Shown piece by piece: positions 1-9,056 of a DNA stretch of 64,000 bases. Both the position numbers and the translations under genes were made by a program. Every line of letters starts with the position of its first letter. Within the stretch, counting starts at the first letter, position 1. The stretch is from Winslowiella arboricola (GTDB lineage Bacteria; Pseudomonadota; Gammaproteobacteria; Enterobacterales; Enterobacteriaceae): NCBI RefSeq assembly GCF_025527015.1, contig NZ_JAODIM010000033.1:1-64000 (forward strand), read 5' to 3'. Under the pieces are notes generated by a model. That model was not told the DNA's origin, did not search any database, and was given only the letters and a program-made list of their open reading frames with translations.

Positions 1-165
1 TATTCGTAATGAATATAGTAGTCACTCTTGAGACTTGATATTTCAAATTTTTTCCATCCGGAGATGGTTTGCGATATCAACCCTGCGAGTGCCCACACAG
101 ATTGTCTGATAAATTGTTAAAGAGCAGTGCAATCAGCGACTTCGTCTGCTGCTGCGAGGTGGCGT
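1..165 (-). ncRNA. rRNA operon leader (pre-16S) with boxA and boxB
   Basis: Read on the minus strand this is the classic enterobacterial rrn leader. The boxA antitermination site TGCTCTTTAACA lies at 126-115, followed by the conserved segment containing TTTATCAGACAATCTG and ending with the AAGTCTCAAGAGTGA block near 38-24. A boxB-like hairpin (arms CAGC/GCTG and GAC/GTC, GAA loop) lies at 151-134, between P2 and boxA. The mature 16S sequence has not begun by position 1, so the rRNA genes lie just outside the window. E. coli also has an rRNA operon directly after gmhB, which agrees with this position. Confidence 0.9.
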
Positions 166-193
166 ATATTACGCTTTCCTCCCTCAGAGTCAA
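166..193 (-). promoter_or_regulatory. rrn P2 promoter
   Basis: On the minus strand a -35 hexamer TTGACT (193-188) and a -10 hexamer TAATAT (171-166) are separated by 16 bp. The site lies between P1 and boxA, where rrn operons carry their second, constitutive promoter. Confidence 0.85.
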
Positions 194-297
194 CCCCGTT
201 TTCAGAAGTTTTTCTCCGGCGGTTCAGAGCGCTTAACGCTTTCCGAACCTCCTGAGCCGCCGCTGTGTAAGCCGTTGTTCCGTCTCAGTGGTTGCGC

Positions 298-347
298 ATT
301 ATAGGGAGGTCCTGAGGGATAGCAAGCACAAATCTAAACTTTTTTGT
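298..347 (-). promoter_or_regulatory. rrn P1 promoter with UP element
   Basis: On the minus strand a -35 TTGCTA (325-320) and a perfect -10 TATAAT (303-298) are 16 bp apart. They are followed by GCGC and CCACTGAGACGGAACAAC, which closely resembles the discriminator and start region of E. coli rrn P1. An A/T-rich stretch at about 330-347 sits where the UP element is expected. P1 promoters are growth-rate and ppGpp controlled. The site lies only about 45-90 bp beyond the gmhB stop codon. Confidence 0.88.
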
Positions 348-391
348 CACTTTCATGCCACTTGCCGTAACTTCGTACGAAACGCTGCTTT

Positions 392-952
392 TTAACCCTG
401 TTTAATGCGCTGCGGCAGCTCTGCAAGGCTATTAATCACCCAATCTGCTGCAGCTTCACCTTCAGCCGTGACGGGCTTGCCGCTGCGAACCAGTACTTTT
501 ATACCGACACCAGCCGCTTTACCCGCCAACATATCCTCAATCTTGTCGCCTACTATATAAGAAGCAGACATATCGATGTTCAGTTCCTGCTGTGCCGAGA
601 GCAACATGCCCGGCTGCGGTTTACGGCAATCGCACTGCTGGCGGTAAGCGTCTTCTGTTGCATCCGGGTGATGCGGACAGAAATAGATGCCGTCGAGGTC
701 AACTTCGCGATCGGCCAGCGACCAGTCCATCCACTCGGTAAGGCTGATAAACTGATCTTCAGTAAACATACCGCGCGCGATACCGGACTGGTTGGTTACC
801 AGCACCAGCGCAAAGCCCATGTTTTTAAGTTCACGCATTGCGTCAATCACGCCATCGATAAACTCGAAGTTATCGATTTCATGAACATAGCCGTGATCGA
901 CATTTACCGTGCCATCACGATCAAGGAAAATTGCGGGTACAAGCTCTGCCAC
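392..952 (-). CDS. gmhB: D-glycero-beta-D-manno-heptose-1,7-bisphosphate 7-phosphatase
   Basis: This cytoplasmic HAD-family phosphatase removes the C7 phosphate of heptose bisphosphate in ADP-heptose synthesis for the LPS inner core. The 186-residue product has the HAD motif DRDG at 11-14 (nucleophile D11, acid D13), a Zn-binding cluster C92/H94/C107/C109 and GDK at 135-137. It starts with GTG, supported by AGGAG seven bases upstream and by homology ([14 protein letters not shown] against E. coli [14 protein letters not shown]). It is monocistronic, divergent from metN, and its 3' end abuts the rrn promoters with no separate terminator seen. It is about 5 residues shorter than the E. coli protein at the C-terminus. 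Confidence 0.96.
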   Translation of the reverse strand: MAELVPAIFLDRDGTVNVDHGYVHEIDNFEFIDGVIDAMRELKNMGFALVLVTNQSGIARGMFTEDQFISLTEWMDWSLADREVDLDGIYFCPHHPDATEDAYRQQCDCRKPQPGMLLSAQQELNIDMSASYIVGDKIEDMLAGKAAGVGIKVLVRSGKPVTAEGEAAADWVINSLAELPQRIKQG

Positions 953-1034
953 GTAGAAACTCCTGCTACTAAATTTGCTGCACAGTATCGCATGATTGCA
1001 ATAAAAGAGAGAATGCCAGATTGAATGACTTCGA

Positions 1035-1066
1035 TTGATTTAGACGTCTGGATGCCTTACCATCCG
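1035..1066 (+). promoter_or_regulatory. metNIQ promoter with MetJ operator
   Basis: A -35 TTGATT (1035-1040) and a -10 TACCAT (1058-1063) are 17 bp apart. The perfect met box AGACGTCT occupies 1042-1049, followed by degenerate 8-bp repeats GGATGCCT (1050-1057) and TACCATCC (1058-1065). The operator therefore lies within the promoter. MetJ with S-adenosylmethionine is the known repressor of this operon. Confidence 0.85.
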
Positions 1067-1141
1067 TTCAAATTTCGCGATAGCGAAGATTGACGCTAAG
1101 CCACACCACGGACAACTTTCATCACGATAATAAATAACTCA

Positions 1142-2173
1142 ATGATAAAACTTTCAAATATCACCAAAGTGTTCCAGCAAGGCTCTCGCAACATTACTGC
1201 GTTGTCAGATGTCAGCCTGCACGTGCCCGCCGGACAGATTTACGGCGTGATTGGCGCATCAGGCGCCGGTAAAAGTACGCTGATCCGCTGCGTTAACCTG
1301 CTTGAACGCCCCACTTCCGGCAGCGTGCTGGTCGATGGCCAGGAGCTGACCACTCTGTCAGAGGGAGAGCTGACCCATGCCCGCCGTCAGATTGGCATGA
1401 TTTTCCAGCACTTTAATCTGCTGAACTCGCGCACGGTATTTGGCAATATCGCCCTGCCGTTAGAGCTAGGCAATCTGTCACGCGAGCAAATCAAACAACG
1501 GGTGATTGAGTTACTCGACCTGGTGGGCCTGGCGGATAAGAAAGATGTCTGGCCGGCCAATCTTTCTGGCGGGCAGAAGCAGCGTGTGGCCATTGCCCGT
1601 GCGCTGGCCAGTAATCCAAAAGTCTTGCTGTGCGATGAGGCCACCAGCGCCCTCGATCCGGCAACCACCCGCTCGATTCTGGAATTACTGAAAGATATTA
1701 ACCGTCGCCTTGGCATTACCATTCTGTTGATCACCCATGAAATGGATGTGGTGAAGCGCATCTGCGATCAGGTTGCGGTGATCAGTAATGGTGAGCTGAT
1801 TGAAAAAGACAGCGTCAGTGAGGTGTTCTCGCATCCGAAAACCCCGCTGGCCCAGCAGTTTATTCAGTCCACGCTGCATCTCGATATTCCACAGGATTAT
1901 CTGGACCGCCTGCTGCCGGAAGCCAAAACCGATACCGTGCCGCTGTTACGTCTGGAGTTCACCGGTCAGTCAGTCGATGCCCCGCTGCTGTCGGAGGCGG
2001 CGCGCCGCTTTAATGTTAATAACAATATTATCAGCGCGCAGATGGATTACGCCGGTGGCGTGAAATTCGGCATTATGCTGGCTGAAATGGATGGCGACGA
2101 TGCAGATACCGCCGCTGCAATCGCCTTCCTGCAGGAACATCATGTGAAAGTTGAGGTATTAGGTTATGTCTGA
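1142..2173 (+). CDS. metN: D-/L-methionine ABC transporter ATP-binding protein
   Basis: MetN is the cytoplasmic ATPase of the MetNIQ methionine importer. The 343-residue product has Walker [10 protein letters not shown] (38-46), the ABC signature LSGGQ (141-145) and Walker B VLLCDE (161-166). The C-terminal NIL/ACT-like domain (about 265-343) binds methionine and causes trans-inhibition in this family. Its length equals E. coli MetN. It is the first gene of metN-metI-metQ behind a MetJ-box promoter, and its stop overlaps the metI start by 8 bases, suggesting translational coupling. Confidence 0.98.
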   Translation: MIKLSNITKVFQQGSRNITALSDVSLHVPAGQIYGVIGASGAGKSTLIRCVNLLERPTSGSVLVDGQELTTLSEGELTHARRQIGMIFQHFNLLNSRTVFGNIALPLELGNLSREQIKQRVIELLDLVGLADKKDVWPANLSGGQKQRVAIARALASNPKVLLCDEATSALDPATTRSILELLKDINRRLGITILLITHEMDVVKRICDQVAVISNGELIEKDSVSEVFSHPKTPLAQQFIQSTLHLDIPQDYLDRLLPEAKTDTVPLLRLEFTGQSVDAPLLSEAARRFNVNNNIISAQMDYAGGVKFGIMLAEMDGDDADTAAAIAFLQEHHVKVEVLGYV

Positions 2174-2819
2174 GGCAATGATGTGGTTACTGGGCCGGGG
2201 TGTATGGGAAACCCTGATGATGACCTTTGTCTCTGGCTTTATGGGTTTTGTGCTCGGTCTGCCAGTAGGCGTGCTGCTGTATATCACCCGTCCGGGACAG
2301 ATTATGGAAGGCGCGAAGCTGTATCGGGTGCTCTCCGCGGCGGTGAATATCTTCCGCTCGATTCCGTTTATCATCCTGCTGGTCTGGATGATTCCCTTTA
2401 CTCGCCTGATTGTCGGCACCTCCATCGGTTTGCAGGCCGCCATTGTGCCGCTGACCGTCGGCGCGGCCCCCTTTATTGCGCGTATGGTGGAAAACACCCT
2501 GCTGGAACTGCCAACCGGACTGATTGAAGCCTCGCGCGCGATGGGCGCCACGCCACTGCAGATCATCCGCAAAGTGCTGCTGCCTGAGGCACTGCCAGGA
2601 CTGGTAAATGCCGCTACAATTACCCTGATTACTCTGGTGGGTTACTCAGCCATGGGTGGTGCTGTTGGCGCCGGTGGTTTGGGCCAGATTGGCTATCAGT
2701 ACGGTTATATCGGGTATAACGCCACAGTAATGAATACGGTATTAGTATTGTTAGTGGTTTTGGTGTATTTGATTCAATTCTGTGGTGATCGCATCGTTCG
2801 TGCAGTCACCCACAAGTAA
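2166..2819 (+). CDS. metI: Methionine ABC transporter permease
   Basis: MetI forms the inner-membrane channel of the methionine importer. The 217-residue protein is highly hydrophobic, with about five membrane segments. The cytoplasmic EAA coupling loop ([20 protein letters not shown], about 120-139) contacts MetN. The start overlaps the metN stop in ATGTCTGA. Size and sequence match E. coli MetI. Confidence 0.97.
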   Translation: MSEAMMWLLGRGVWETLMMTFVSGFMGFVLGLPVGVLLYITRPGQIMEGAKLYRVLSAAVNIFRSIPFIILLVWMIPFTRLIVGTSIGLQAAIVPLTVGAAPFIARMVENTLLELPTGLIEASRAMGATPLQIIRKVLLPEALPGLVNAATITLITLVGYSAMGGAVGAGGLGQIGYQYGYIGYNATVMNTVLVLLVVLVYLIQFCGDRIVRAVTHK

Positions 2820-2856
2820 ACACAAGCAACATCAATTTCATTTTGAAGGAACGGAT

Positions 2857-3672
2857 ATGTCTTTTAAATTAAAAACTCTTGCCGCTGTGGGTGCATTAAT
2901 TGGTTCACTGGCGCTGGCTGGCTGTGGTCAGGAAGAGAAAGATCCAAACCACATTAAAGTGGGTGTCATTGTCGGTGCAGAACAGCAGGTTGCTGAAATC
3001 GCGCAGAAAGTGGCCAAAGAGAAATACGGTCTTGATGTCGAGCTGGTAACCTTTAACGACTACGTACTGCCAAACGAAGCGCTGAGCAAAGGCGACATCG
3101 ACGTTAACGCTTTCCAGCACAAACCGTATCTGGATCAGCAGATCAAAGATCGCGGCTACAAGCTGGTATCGGTTGGTAACAGCTTTGTTTACCCAATCGC
3201 GGGCTACTCCAGAAAGATCAAATCGCTGGATGAACTGCAGGAAGGCGCTCAGGTGGCGATTCCTAATGACCCGACCAACCTTGGCCGTAGCCTGCTGCTG
3301 CTGCAGAAACAGGGTCTGATCAAACTGAAAGACGGTGTTGGCCTGCTGCCAACCGCGCTGGATGTGATCGAGAACCCGAAAAAACTGAAGCTGGTTGAGC
3401 TGGAAGCGCCACAGCTGCCACGCTCTCTGGACGATGCGCAGATCGCGCTGGCAGTGATCAATACCACTTATGCCAGCCAGATCGGCCTGACGCCTGCGAA
3501 AGACGGCATCTTTGTGGAAGACAAAGATTCACCTTACGTTAACCTGATCGTGGCGCGTGAAGATAATAAAGACGCGGAAAACGTGAAGAAATTCGTACAG
3601 GCGTATCAGTCAGACGAAGTGAACGACGCGGCGAACAAAGTGTTCAATGGTGGCGCAGTTAAAGGCTGGTAA
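2857..3672 (+). CDS. metQ: Methionine-binding lipoprotein of the MetNIQ transporter
   Basis: MetQ is the periplasmic methionine receptor, anchored as a lipoprotein. The start at 2857 gives MSFKLKTLAAVGAL followed by the lipobox LALAGC, with the lipidated cysteine at residue 23. GAAGGA lies six bases upstream and supports this start over the longer in-frame option at 2782. The resulting 271 residues equal the E. coli length. It is the last gene of the operon and is followed by a strong intrinsic terminator. Confidence 0.97.
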   Translation: MSFKLKTLAAVGALIGSLALAGCGQEEKDPNHIKVGVIVGAEQQVAEIAQKVAKEKYGLDVELVTFNDYVLPNEALSKGDIDVNAFQHKPYLDQQIKDRGYKLVSVGNSFVYPIAGYSRKIKSLDELQEGAQVAIPNDPTNLGRSLLLLQKQGLIKLKDGVGLLPTALDVIENPKKLKLVELEAPQLPRSLDDAQIALAVINTTYASQIGLTPAKDGIFVEDKDSPYVNLIVAREDNKDAENVKKFVQAYQSDEVNDAANKVFNGGAVKGW

Positions 3673-3699
3673 TGCCCTGCCTTAACGCACATTAACTGA

Positions 3700-3728
3700 G
3701 GGCGACGGCAACGTCGCCCTTCTTTTTT
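3700..3728 (+). terminator. Terminator of metNIQ
   Basis: Perfect 8-bp stem GGGCGACG (3700-3707) and CGTCGCCC (3712-3719) with a GCAA tetraloop, followed by a T-rich tract (3720-3728). Confidence 0.93.
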
Positions 3729-3822
3729 TGACGTCAGACCAGCTTCAACCCGCTTCGCCGCTTGTCATTTCAACCATAGCTTGCTTCAATAACGCCACTT
3801 TTATCAACATGAGGATTGTCAC

Positions 3823-4230
3823 ATGCGTGTTATACCGCTCTGTTTGTTAGCGCTGTCGCTGACAGGGTGTTCACTGCTGCACAAGTCACCAGAACCGATT
3901 CGCAGCTCAACCACGCAATCGACGCCGACTGAACCCGCGCGCACCAAGCCAGCTCCACGCCCGGTGCCGGTTAAACTGTATACCAATGCTGAAGATCTGA
4001 TCAGCAAGCCGTTCCGTGATTTAGGCGAAGTATCGGGTGATGATTGTCAAAGCAGCACGCAGGACTCTCCGCCGAATATCAATACTGCGCGTAAAAGATT
4101 GCAGATCCGGGCTTCCGGCATGAAAGCGAATGCGGTTCTGCTGCATAAGTGTGAGATCGTTAGCGCGACTCAGGGTTGTTATCGTCAGGCCATCTGCCAG
4201 GGCTCGGCGCTAAAAGTCTCCGATCAATGA
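3823..4230 (+). CDS. rcsF: Outer-membrane lipoprotein RcsF, sensor of the Rcs phosphorelay
   Basis: RcsF senses envelope damage and relieves IgaA inhibition of the Rcs phosphorelay; in E. coli it threads through BamA/OMP complexes. The 135-residue product has a signal peptide with lipobox SLTGC (lipidated C16), a proline-rich linker (about 24-50) and a C-terminal domain with the four family cysteines (in DDC, HKC, QGC and AIC) that form two disulfides. It overlaps trmO by 4 bases (ATGA). Confidence 0.96.
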   Translation: MRVIPLCLLALSLTGCSLLHKSPEPIRSSTTQSTPTEPARTKPAPRPVPVKLYTNAEDLISKPFRDLGEVSGDDCQSSTQDSPPNINTARKRLQIRASGMKANAVLLHKCEIVSATQGCYRQAICQGSALKVSDQ

Positions 4231-4934
4231 CCGCTTTTTCCTTCGAGCAAATCGGTGTTATCCGTTCTCCCTGGAAGGAAAAATTTGCCGTTCCACGCCA
4301 GCCGGGCCTGATTCAGGACGGCGGCGGTGAACTGCATCTGCTGGCGCCTTACAATCAGGCTGAAGCCGTGCGCGGTCTGGAAGATTTCAGCCATCTGTGG
4401 TTACTGTTTATCTTTCATCAAACCATGGAAGGCGGCTGGCGTCCGACGGTCAGACCGCCACGGCTCGGCGGCAATGCACGTATGGGGGTGTTTGCCACCC
4501 GCTCCACCTTCCGTCCTAACCCCATCGGCATGTCGCTGGTTGAACTGCTGGATATCCGCTGCGAAAAAAATGCGGTGATATTGCGGCTTGGCAGCCTTGA
4601 CCTGGTTGATGGCACGCCGGTTGTCGATATCAAACCCTATCTGCCATTTGCTGAAGCGCTGCCCGATGCCCGCGCCGGATTTGCCCAGCATGCGCCACAA
4701 GCCGATATGCCGGTGAGTTTCTCGCCCGCCGCTCAGCAACAGATTGCTGCTCAACAGCGAGATTATCCGCAGCTTGAGCGCTTTATCGCCCAGGTGCTGG
4801 CGCAGGATCCGCGCCCTGCTTATCGCAAAGGCGAAGAGCCGGATCGTGAATATGCCGTCTGGTTACTGGCGTTTAACGTCCGCTGGCGCGTCACCGCCAC
4901 GGGAACCGAGGTAATTGCCGTCGATCCACGCTAA
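4227..4934 (+). CDS. trmO: tRNA (adenine(37)-N6)-methyltransferase TrmO
   Basis: TrmO (formerly YaeB/TsaA) adds the N6-methyl group to threonylcarbamoyl-A37 of certain tRNAs, using S-adenosylmethionine. The start at 4227 overlaps the rcsF stop (ATGA) and gives 235 residues, the E. coli length; an upstream in-frame start at 4176 lies within rcsF and is not preferred. The N-terminal beta-barrel UPF0066 domain includes the conserved TRSTFRPNPIGMS segment (about residues 89-101). Confidence 0.95.
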   Translation: MTAFSFEQIGVIRSPWKEKFAVPRQPGLIQDGGGELHLLAPYNQAEAVRGLEDFSHLWLLFIFHQTMEGGWRPTVRPPRLGGNARMGVFATRSTFRPNPIGMSLVELLDIRCEKNAVILRLGSLDLVDGTPVVDIKPYLPFAEALPDARAGFAQHAPQADMPVSFSPAAQQQIAAQQRDYPQLERFIAQVLAQDPRPAYRKGEEPDREYAVWLLAFNVRWRVTATGTEVIAVDPR

Positions 4935-4940
4935 TATATT

Positions 4941-4970
4941 GCGCGGTTGCCGATAACGGCGCCCCTGCAC
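4941..4970 (+). repeat. Possible decayed intergenic palindrome (half unit)
   Basis: The stem GCCGATAACGGC (4949-4960) followed by GCCCCTGCAC resembles the left half of the palindromic element at 36553-36617. Only one hairpin is recognisable, so this may be a decayed copy or chance. Confidence 0.4.
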
Positions 4971-5010
4971 TGTTTCAGAGACACCGACAAATATTATGTA
5001 ACCCTCTCTC

Positions 5011-5039
5011 TTTTGAGGATTAAGACTGGCTGGTACACT
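5011..5039 (+). promoter_or_regulatory. Probable proS promoter
   Basis: A -10-like TACACT (5034-5039) is preceded by TTTTGA (5011-5016) at 17 bp or TTGAGG (5013-5018) at 15 bp. It lies about 65 bp upstream of proS. E. coli proS has a similar TACACT, but neither -35 candidate is strong. Confidence 0.45.
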
Positions 5040-5102
5040 AGCCGCCAGTGTTTCAGGTCAGTTTACTTTTGATAGCTTTCCGTTTAATGGAATCGTAACA
5101 AC

Positions 5103-6821
5103 ATGCGTACTACTCAATATCTGCTCTCCACGCAAAAGGAGACGCCTGCCGACGCCGAAGTGATTAGCCACCAGCTAATGCTGCGCGCCGGGATGATCCG
5201 CAAGCTGGCTTCCGGTCTTTACACCTGGTTGCCCACCGGTTTGCGCGTACTGAAGAAAGTCGAAAACATCGTGCGCGACGAAATGAACAACGCCGGTGCC
5301 ATCGAGATCTCCATGCCGGTGGTGCAACCCGCCGACTTGTGGCAGGAAAGTGGACGTTGGGAACAGTATGGTCCCGAACTGCTGCGTTTTGTCGATCGTG
5401 GCGAGCGCCCGTTTGTGCTGGGTCCAACTCATGAAGAGGTGATCACCGACCTGATTCGTAATGAGCTCAGCTCTTACAAACAGCTGCCGCTGAACCTGTT
5501 CCAGATCCAGACCAAATTCCGTGACGAAGTGCGTCCGCGCTTTGGCGTGATGCGCTCACGCGAGTTCATCATGAAAGATGCTTACTCGTTCCATACCACC
5601 CAGGAATCGCTGCAGGAAACTTACGATACAATGTATCGCGCCTACAGCCAGAGCTTCAGCCGTATGGGTCTGGATTTCCGTGCGGTGCAGGCGGATACCG
5701 GTTCTATCGGTGGCAGCGCGTCTCATGAATTCCAGGTACTGGCGAACAGCGGCGAAGACGACATTATCTTCTCTACTGACTCCGACTATGCGGCGAATAT
5801 TGAGCTGGCGGAAGCGGTGGCACCGGCAGGCGAACGCCCGGCGGCAACGCAGGAAATGCGTGAAATCGATACGCCGAATGCAAAAACCATCGCAGCACTG
5901 GTTGAGCAGTTTAATCTGCCGATTGAGAAGACGGTGAAAACGCTGCTGGTTAAAGCGACCAAAGAGAGTGGCCATGCGCTGGTTGCCCTGCTGGTACGTG
6001 GCGATCACGAGCTGAACGAAGTCAAAGCGGAAAAAATCGCTGCTGTAGCGGTGCCGCTGACCTTTGCTACAGAAGAAGAGATCCGCGCCGCACTGGGCGC
6101 AGGTCCGGGTTCACTCGGTCCGGTTGGTTTGTCATTGCCGATTATTGCCGATCGCACCGTTGCCAAAATGAGTGACTTCAGCGCTGGCGCCAATGTTGAT
6201 GGTAAGCACTTCGTCGGCATTAACTGGCTGCGTGATCTGCCAGAAGCAGAAGTTGCTGATATCCGTAACGTGGTGGAAGGCGATGCCAGCCCGGACGGTA
6301 AAGGTACGCTGCTGATCAAACGCGGTATCGAAGTCGGTCATATTTTCCAGCTCGGCACCAAATACTCGGAAGCGATGAAAGCATCGGTTCAGGGTGAAGA
6401 TGGCCGTAACCAGGTGATGACCATGGGTTGCTACGGTATTGGCATCAGCCGTATTGTTGCTGCTGCCATTGAGCAGAACCATGACGATCGCGGCATTATC
6501 TGGCCTGCGGCGCTGGCGCCTTTCCAGGTCGCTATTCTGCCAATGAATATGCATAAGTCTTTCCGTGTGAAAGATGTGGCGGAAGAGCTGTACAACACCC
6601 TGCGCGCTAAAGGCATCGATGTCATTCTGGATGACCGTAAAGAACGTCCGGGGGTGATGTTTGCCGATATGGAACTGATTGGTGTGCCGCACACTATCGT
6701 GATTGGCGACCGTAACCTCGACAGCGAAGAGATTGAGTATAAAGCGCGTCGTGAAGGTGAAAAGCGGATGATTAAAACCGCTGAAATCGTTGATTTCCTC
6801 GTTGCTGAGCTGGCGAAGTAA
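5103..6821 (+). CDS. proS: Prolyl-tRNA synthetase
   Basis: This class II aminoacyl-tRNA synthetase charges tRNA-Pro. The 572-residue product has the E. coli length and the bacterial-type architecture: the catalytic core with [15 protein letters not shown] and [20 protein letters not shown] (class II motifs 1-2 region, about 108-161), the inserted editing (INS) domain at about 224-407 that clears Ala-tRNA-Pro, motif 3 in GCYGIGISR (about 443-451), and the anticodon-binding domain from about 470. Confidence 0.98.
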   Translation: MRTTQYLLSTQKETPADAEVISHQLMLRAGMIRKLASGLYTWLPTGLRVLKKVENIVRDEMNNAGAIEISMPVVQPADLWQESGRWEQYGPELLRFVDRGERPFVLGPTHEEVITDLIRNELSSYKQLPLNLFQIQTKFRDEVRPRFGVMRSREFIMKDAYSFHTTQESLQETYDTMYRAYSQSFSRMGLDFRAVQADTGSIGGSASHEFQVLANSGEDDIIFSTDSDYAANIELAEAVAPAGERPAATQEMREIDTPNAKTIAALVEQFNLPIEKTVKTLLVKATKESGHALVALLVRGDHELNEVKAEKIAAVAVPLTFATEEEIRAALGAGPGSLGPVGLSLPIIADRTVAKMSDFSAGANVDGKHFVGINWLRDLPEAEVADIRNVVEGDASPDGKGTLLIKRGIEVGHIFQLGTKYSEAMKASVQGEDGRNQVMTMGCYGIGISRIVAAAIEQNHDDRGIIWPAALAPFQVAILPMNMHKSFRVKDVAEELYNTLRAKGIDVILDDRKERPGVMFADMELIGVPHTIVIGDRNLDSEEIEYKARREGEKRMIKTAEIVDFLVAELAK

Positions 6822-6840
6822 GTCAGTCTGGCAGTAAAAA

Positions 6841-6868
6841 AAACCACCGCTTATGCGGTGGTTTTTTT
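6841..6868. terminator. Bidirectional terminator between proS and the first M48 gene
   Basis: Perfect 10-bp stem AAACCACCGC (6841-6850) and GCGGTGGTTT (6855-6864) with a TTAT loop. It is flanked by A and T runs, so it can serve proS (plus) and the converging M48 gene (minus), which ends at 6872. Confidence 0.92.
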
Positions 6869-6871
6869 ATA

Positions 6872-8728
6872 TTAGCCCTCAGTGGCGGCAACCGGTTCCT
6901 GCTCAAGCAAGGCGCGCATATTCTGGTGGCGATTCCAGTAGAGGCCGAAGGTCTGATTAAAGGCGGCAATTTCCTTTTTGATCCCCGGCAGGCGAATTAA
7001 GCTGCGTTTCTCTCCCTGCGCATTCGGCTGATAATGCTGCAGGTGGACAATGTCAGTGCCAAATCTGCTCCTGTGGTTCGCACTTTTAATGTTGCCCCAC
7101 TCCAGTAACTCCGCACTCTGCGAATGAGTCACGCCGCGGTAGCTAATCTCAACCTGTAGTCCCCCTTTCAGCGGGAATACCACTGGCGGGAAATATTTTA
7201 ATACCAGTGCGGTTTCCTCTGCACCAACCGGCTCATAGCTCCATGCCAGGCTCTCTTCATGCGCTGAAGAGAAATCCCCCTCATACTTCTGCCACAGCTG
7301 CTGCTCAATCTCTGTGGCCACTGGCATCAGATCAACCCAGCTCTGCGTCGGCAAGGCAGCAGCAATCGCTGCATAGCTGTCCTCTTCCAGCGTATAACCG
7401 ACATTGCGCATCCTTTCGCTTAACGGCGGATGCGAATCATACGGATGCGGTATGTTTTGCTCGCGCATTATGCTGATAAAGTGCGTGGAGTTGACGTGTT
7501 CTGGCAAACCCGCGGCAATGGCTTTACTGATCCCCAGCTCTTGCTGATATTGCTTTTTATTACCAAACAGGCTGCGCTCAACCTCGCCACGATAACTGGC
7601 ATAGGCGGAGATCTTAATCAGTGATTCGATAATGGCGGCTGGGGTAATCAAACGGGCGGCATTGCGGTCAGCGATAAATTCGCGTTCGCGGCTGTCGCGC
7701 TGTGAGGCCAGCTCAAACAACATGCGGTACAGGCAAGCCAGATAGTAGACCACCAGCGTGGGAAAATTCTCGCCCATCATATGGGTCCAGTTATCGAAGC
7801 GCTGCAATTTCGGTCCCAGCAATGCGCCAGAGGACGTATCGCCTTCGTACAGATGCGTCAGCTCATGCACCATCACCCCGTCCGCCTGCCCGAGTGTTAA
7901 CTGGCGCAGCAATGGAATACTGACATACAGCTTACGACCTCCCAGTGACTGCTGCTTAACCCTGAGCGGCCCCTCGGTAACATAAAAGTTGGTGTCAATG
8001 CCGGCAATAATATGGTCCGGTGGTGTGGTACCAACCTGAGCCGCCAGCGCATCAATTCGCGCCCAGAGTTCCGGGGCCGCCGCACGCCTCACCACCTCTC
8101 CTTCAACCTCATCCCTGGTCGGCAGCCTTTTAAAGATGCCTCTGATGACATAGTAAATGCCAGCCAGCGCCATCAGGCCGGTAATAAACACCACTTTGGG
8201 ATAATAGGTCTGGGTGAAGAAAGCCGTAATCCAGTAAGAGAGCCATACCAGCATCACGCCCTGCACCGCCACCATCATCAGGCTGGCCAGCACCAGAAAC
8301 GGGCGTACCAGCATCAGGCTCCAGTACTGTCCTTTGCGGCGGGTAAACGCCAGTGCGCTGAACAGCATGACCAGCAGCAAGATTGCTGCACCGGCTATCA
8401 GCGTGCCGATGGCCAGTTTATCGATCAGGAAGAATTGCTCCAGCTCGGAACCTGTCGCGCAGACGGCGTTATGGTATTCACTCAGCTTACGGTCAACCGC
8501 GCCACAAACGCTGGATGGCGGATTCAGCTGCAGGAAAGCGGTCAGTCCGGCGACATCTGAATTCTGTTGTCGCGCATCATTAATTAATATCTCGGTATAC
8601 TGTTTATCGAGCTGACTTTTGCCATATTCGGAAAACACCAAGGTAATGAACGGGATAAGAAAAAGTGTCAGCAGAACCAACAGAAAAACTTTTAAATATC
8701 CTTTTTTAAAAGCTGTTAATTTATTCAA
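6872..8728 (-). CDS. Membrane M48-family zinc metalloprotease, copy 1
   Basis: The 618-residue product has a membrane anchor (about 11-33), a short loop with two cysteines (C75, C90), three more membrane segments (about 105-128, 143-170, 178-197), then an M48 catalytic domain with HELTH at 288-292 and the third zinc ligand in REFIADR (about E350). About 260 residues of uncharacterised sequence follow. Positive charges after the second and fourth segments suggest a cytoplasmic active site and a periplasmic cysteine loop, as in HtpX (inference). The start is TTG with only AGG upstream; the same TTG is conserved in copy 2. The substrate is unknown. The gene sits where E. coli has nlpE/yaeF. Confidence 0.85.
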   Translation of the reverse strand: MNKLTAFKKGYLKVFLLVLLTLFLIPFITLVFSEYGKSQLDKQYTEILINDARQQNSDVAGLTAFLQLNPPSSVCGAVDRKLSEYHNAVCATGSELEQFFLIDKLAIGTLIAGAAILLLVMLFSALAFTRRKGQYWSLMLVRPFLVLASLMMVAVQGVMLVWLSYWITAFFTQTYYPKVVFITGLMALAGIYYVIRGIFKRLPTRDEVEGEVVRRAAAPELWARIDALAAQVGTTPPDHIIAGIDTNFYVTEGPLRVKQQSLGGRKLYVSIPLLRQLTLGQADGVMVHELTHLYEGDTSSGALLGPKLQRFDNWTHMMGENFPTLVVYYLACLYRMLFELASQRDSREREFIADRNAARLITPAAIIESLIKISAYASYRGEVERSLFGNKKQYQQELGISKAIAAGLPEHVNSTHFISIMREQNIPHPYDSHPPLSERMRNVGYTLEEDSYAAIAAALPTQSWVDLMPVATEIEQQLWQKYEGDFSSAHEESLAWSYEPVGAEETALVLKYFPPVVFPLKGGLQVEISYRGVTHSQSAELLEWGNIKSANHRSRFGTDIVHLQHYQPNAQGEKRSLIRLPGIKKEIAAFNQTFGLYWNRHQNMRALLEQEPVAATEG

Positions 8729-9056
8729 AATAATAAGCCTGCAAACTTTTGTGGAATAACAAAGCTGTTTATATCAGGCAATACCGTAAAGTCAGATCTT
8801 CCGGTTCGGAGTGAATGGCGTGAGATCCTTCTCAGGCATGCAGCAGCTGTCATGCTAATAACCATTTAGCATGCCAATACAACACCATTTCTTTAGCTCA
8901 TGCAAGATTGCTGGGTTTGATTCAGGCTAATTTACCGTCTTTATCCGAATAAAACCGCAACTGAACAGTGTTATTCAGCCAGCATCCTGCTTATTTCCCT
9001 CTTAATTATTCAGTAAAAATATAGCGGCCACCGCTTTGTTGCGATGGCCGTTTTAT
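8729..9056. other. Spacer between the two M48 genes
   Basis: No gene is seen in these 328 bases. The part next to copy 1 (about 8760-8860) matches the sequence upstream of copy 2 (about 10950-11040), sharing TATATCAGGCAA and GAGATCCTTCTC, so the duplication included its 5' regulatory region. An inverted repeat CATGCTAA/TTAGCATG lies at 8851-8873, and the copy 2 terminator lies at 9025-9050. Confidence 0.7.
9018..9050 (-). terminator. Terminator of M48 copy 2
   Basis: A 10-bp stem with one G-T pair (CGGCCATCGC at 9050-9041 with GCGGTGGCCG at 9034-9025) is followed on the minus strand by CTATATTTTT. It begins 7 bases after the stop codon. Confidence 0.85.

Noticed and set aside
1-165. 16S rRNA gene inside the window
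   Set aside because: Only the leader is present. The 16S 5' end (AGAGTTTGATC) does not occur before position 1 on the minus strand.
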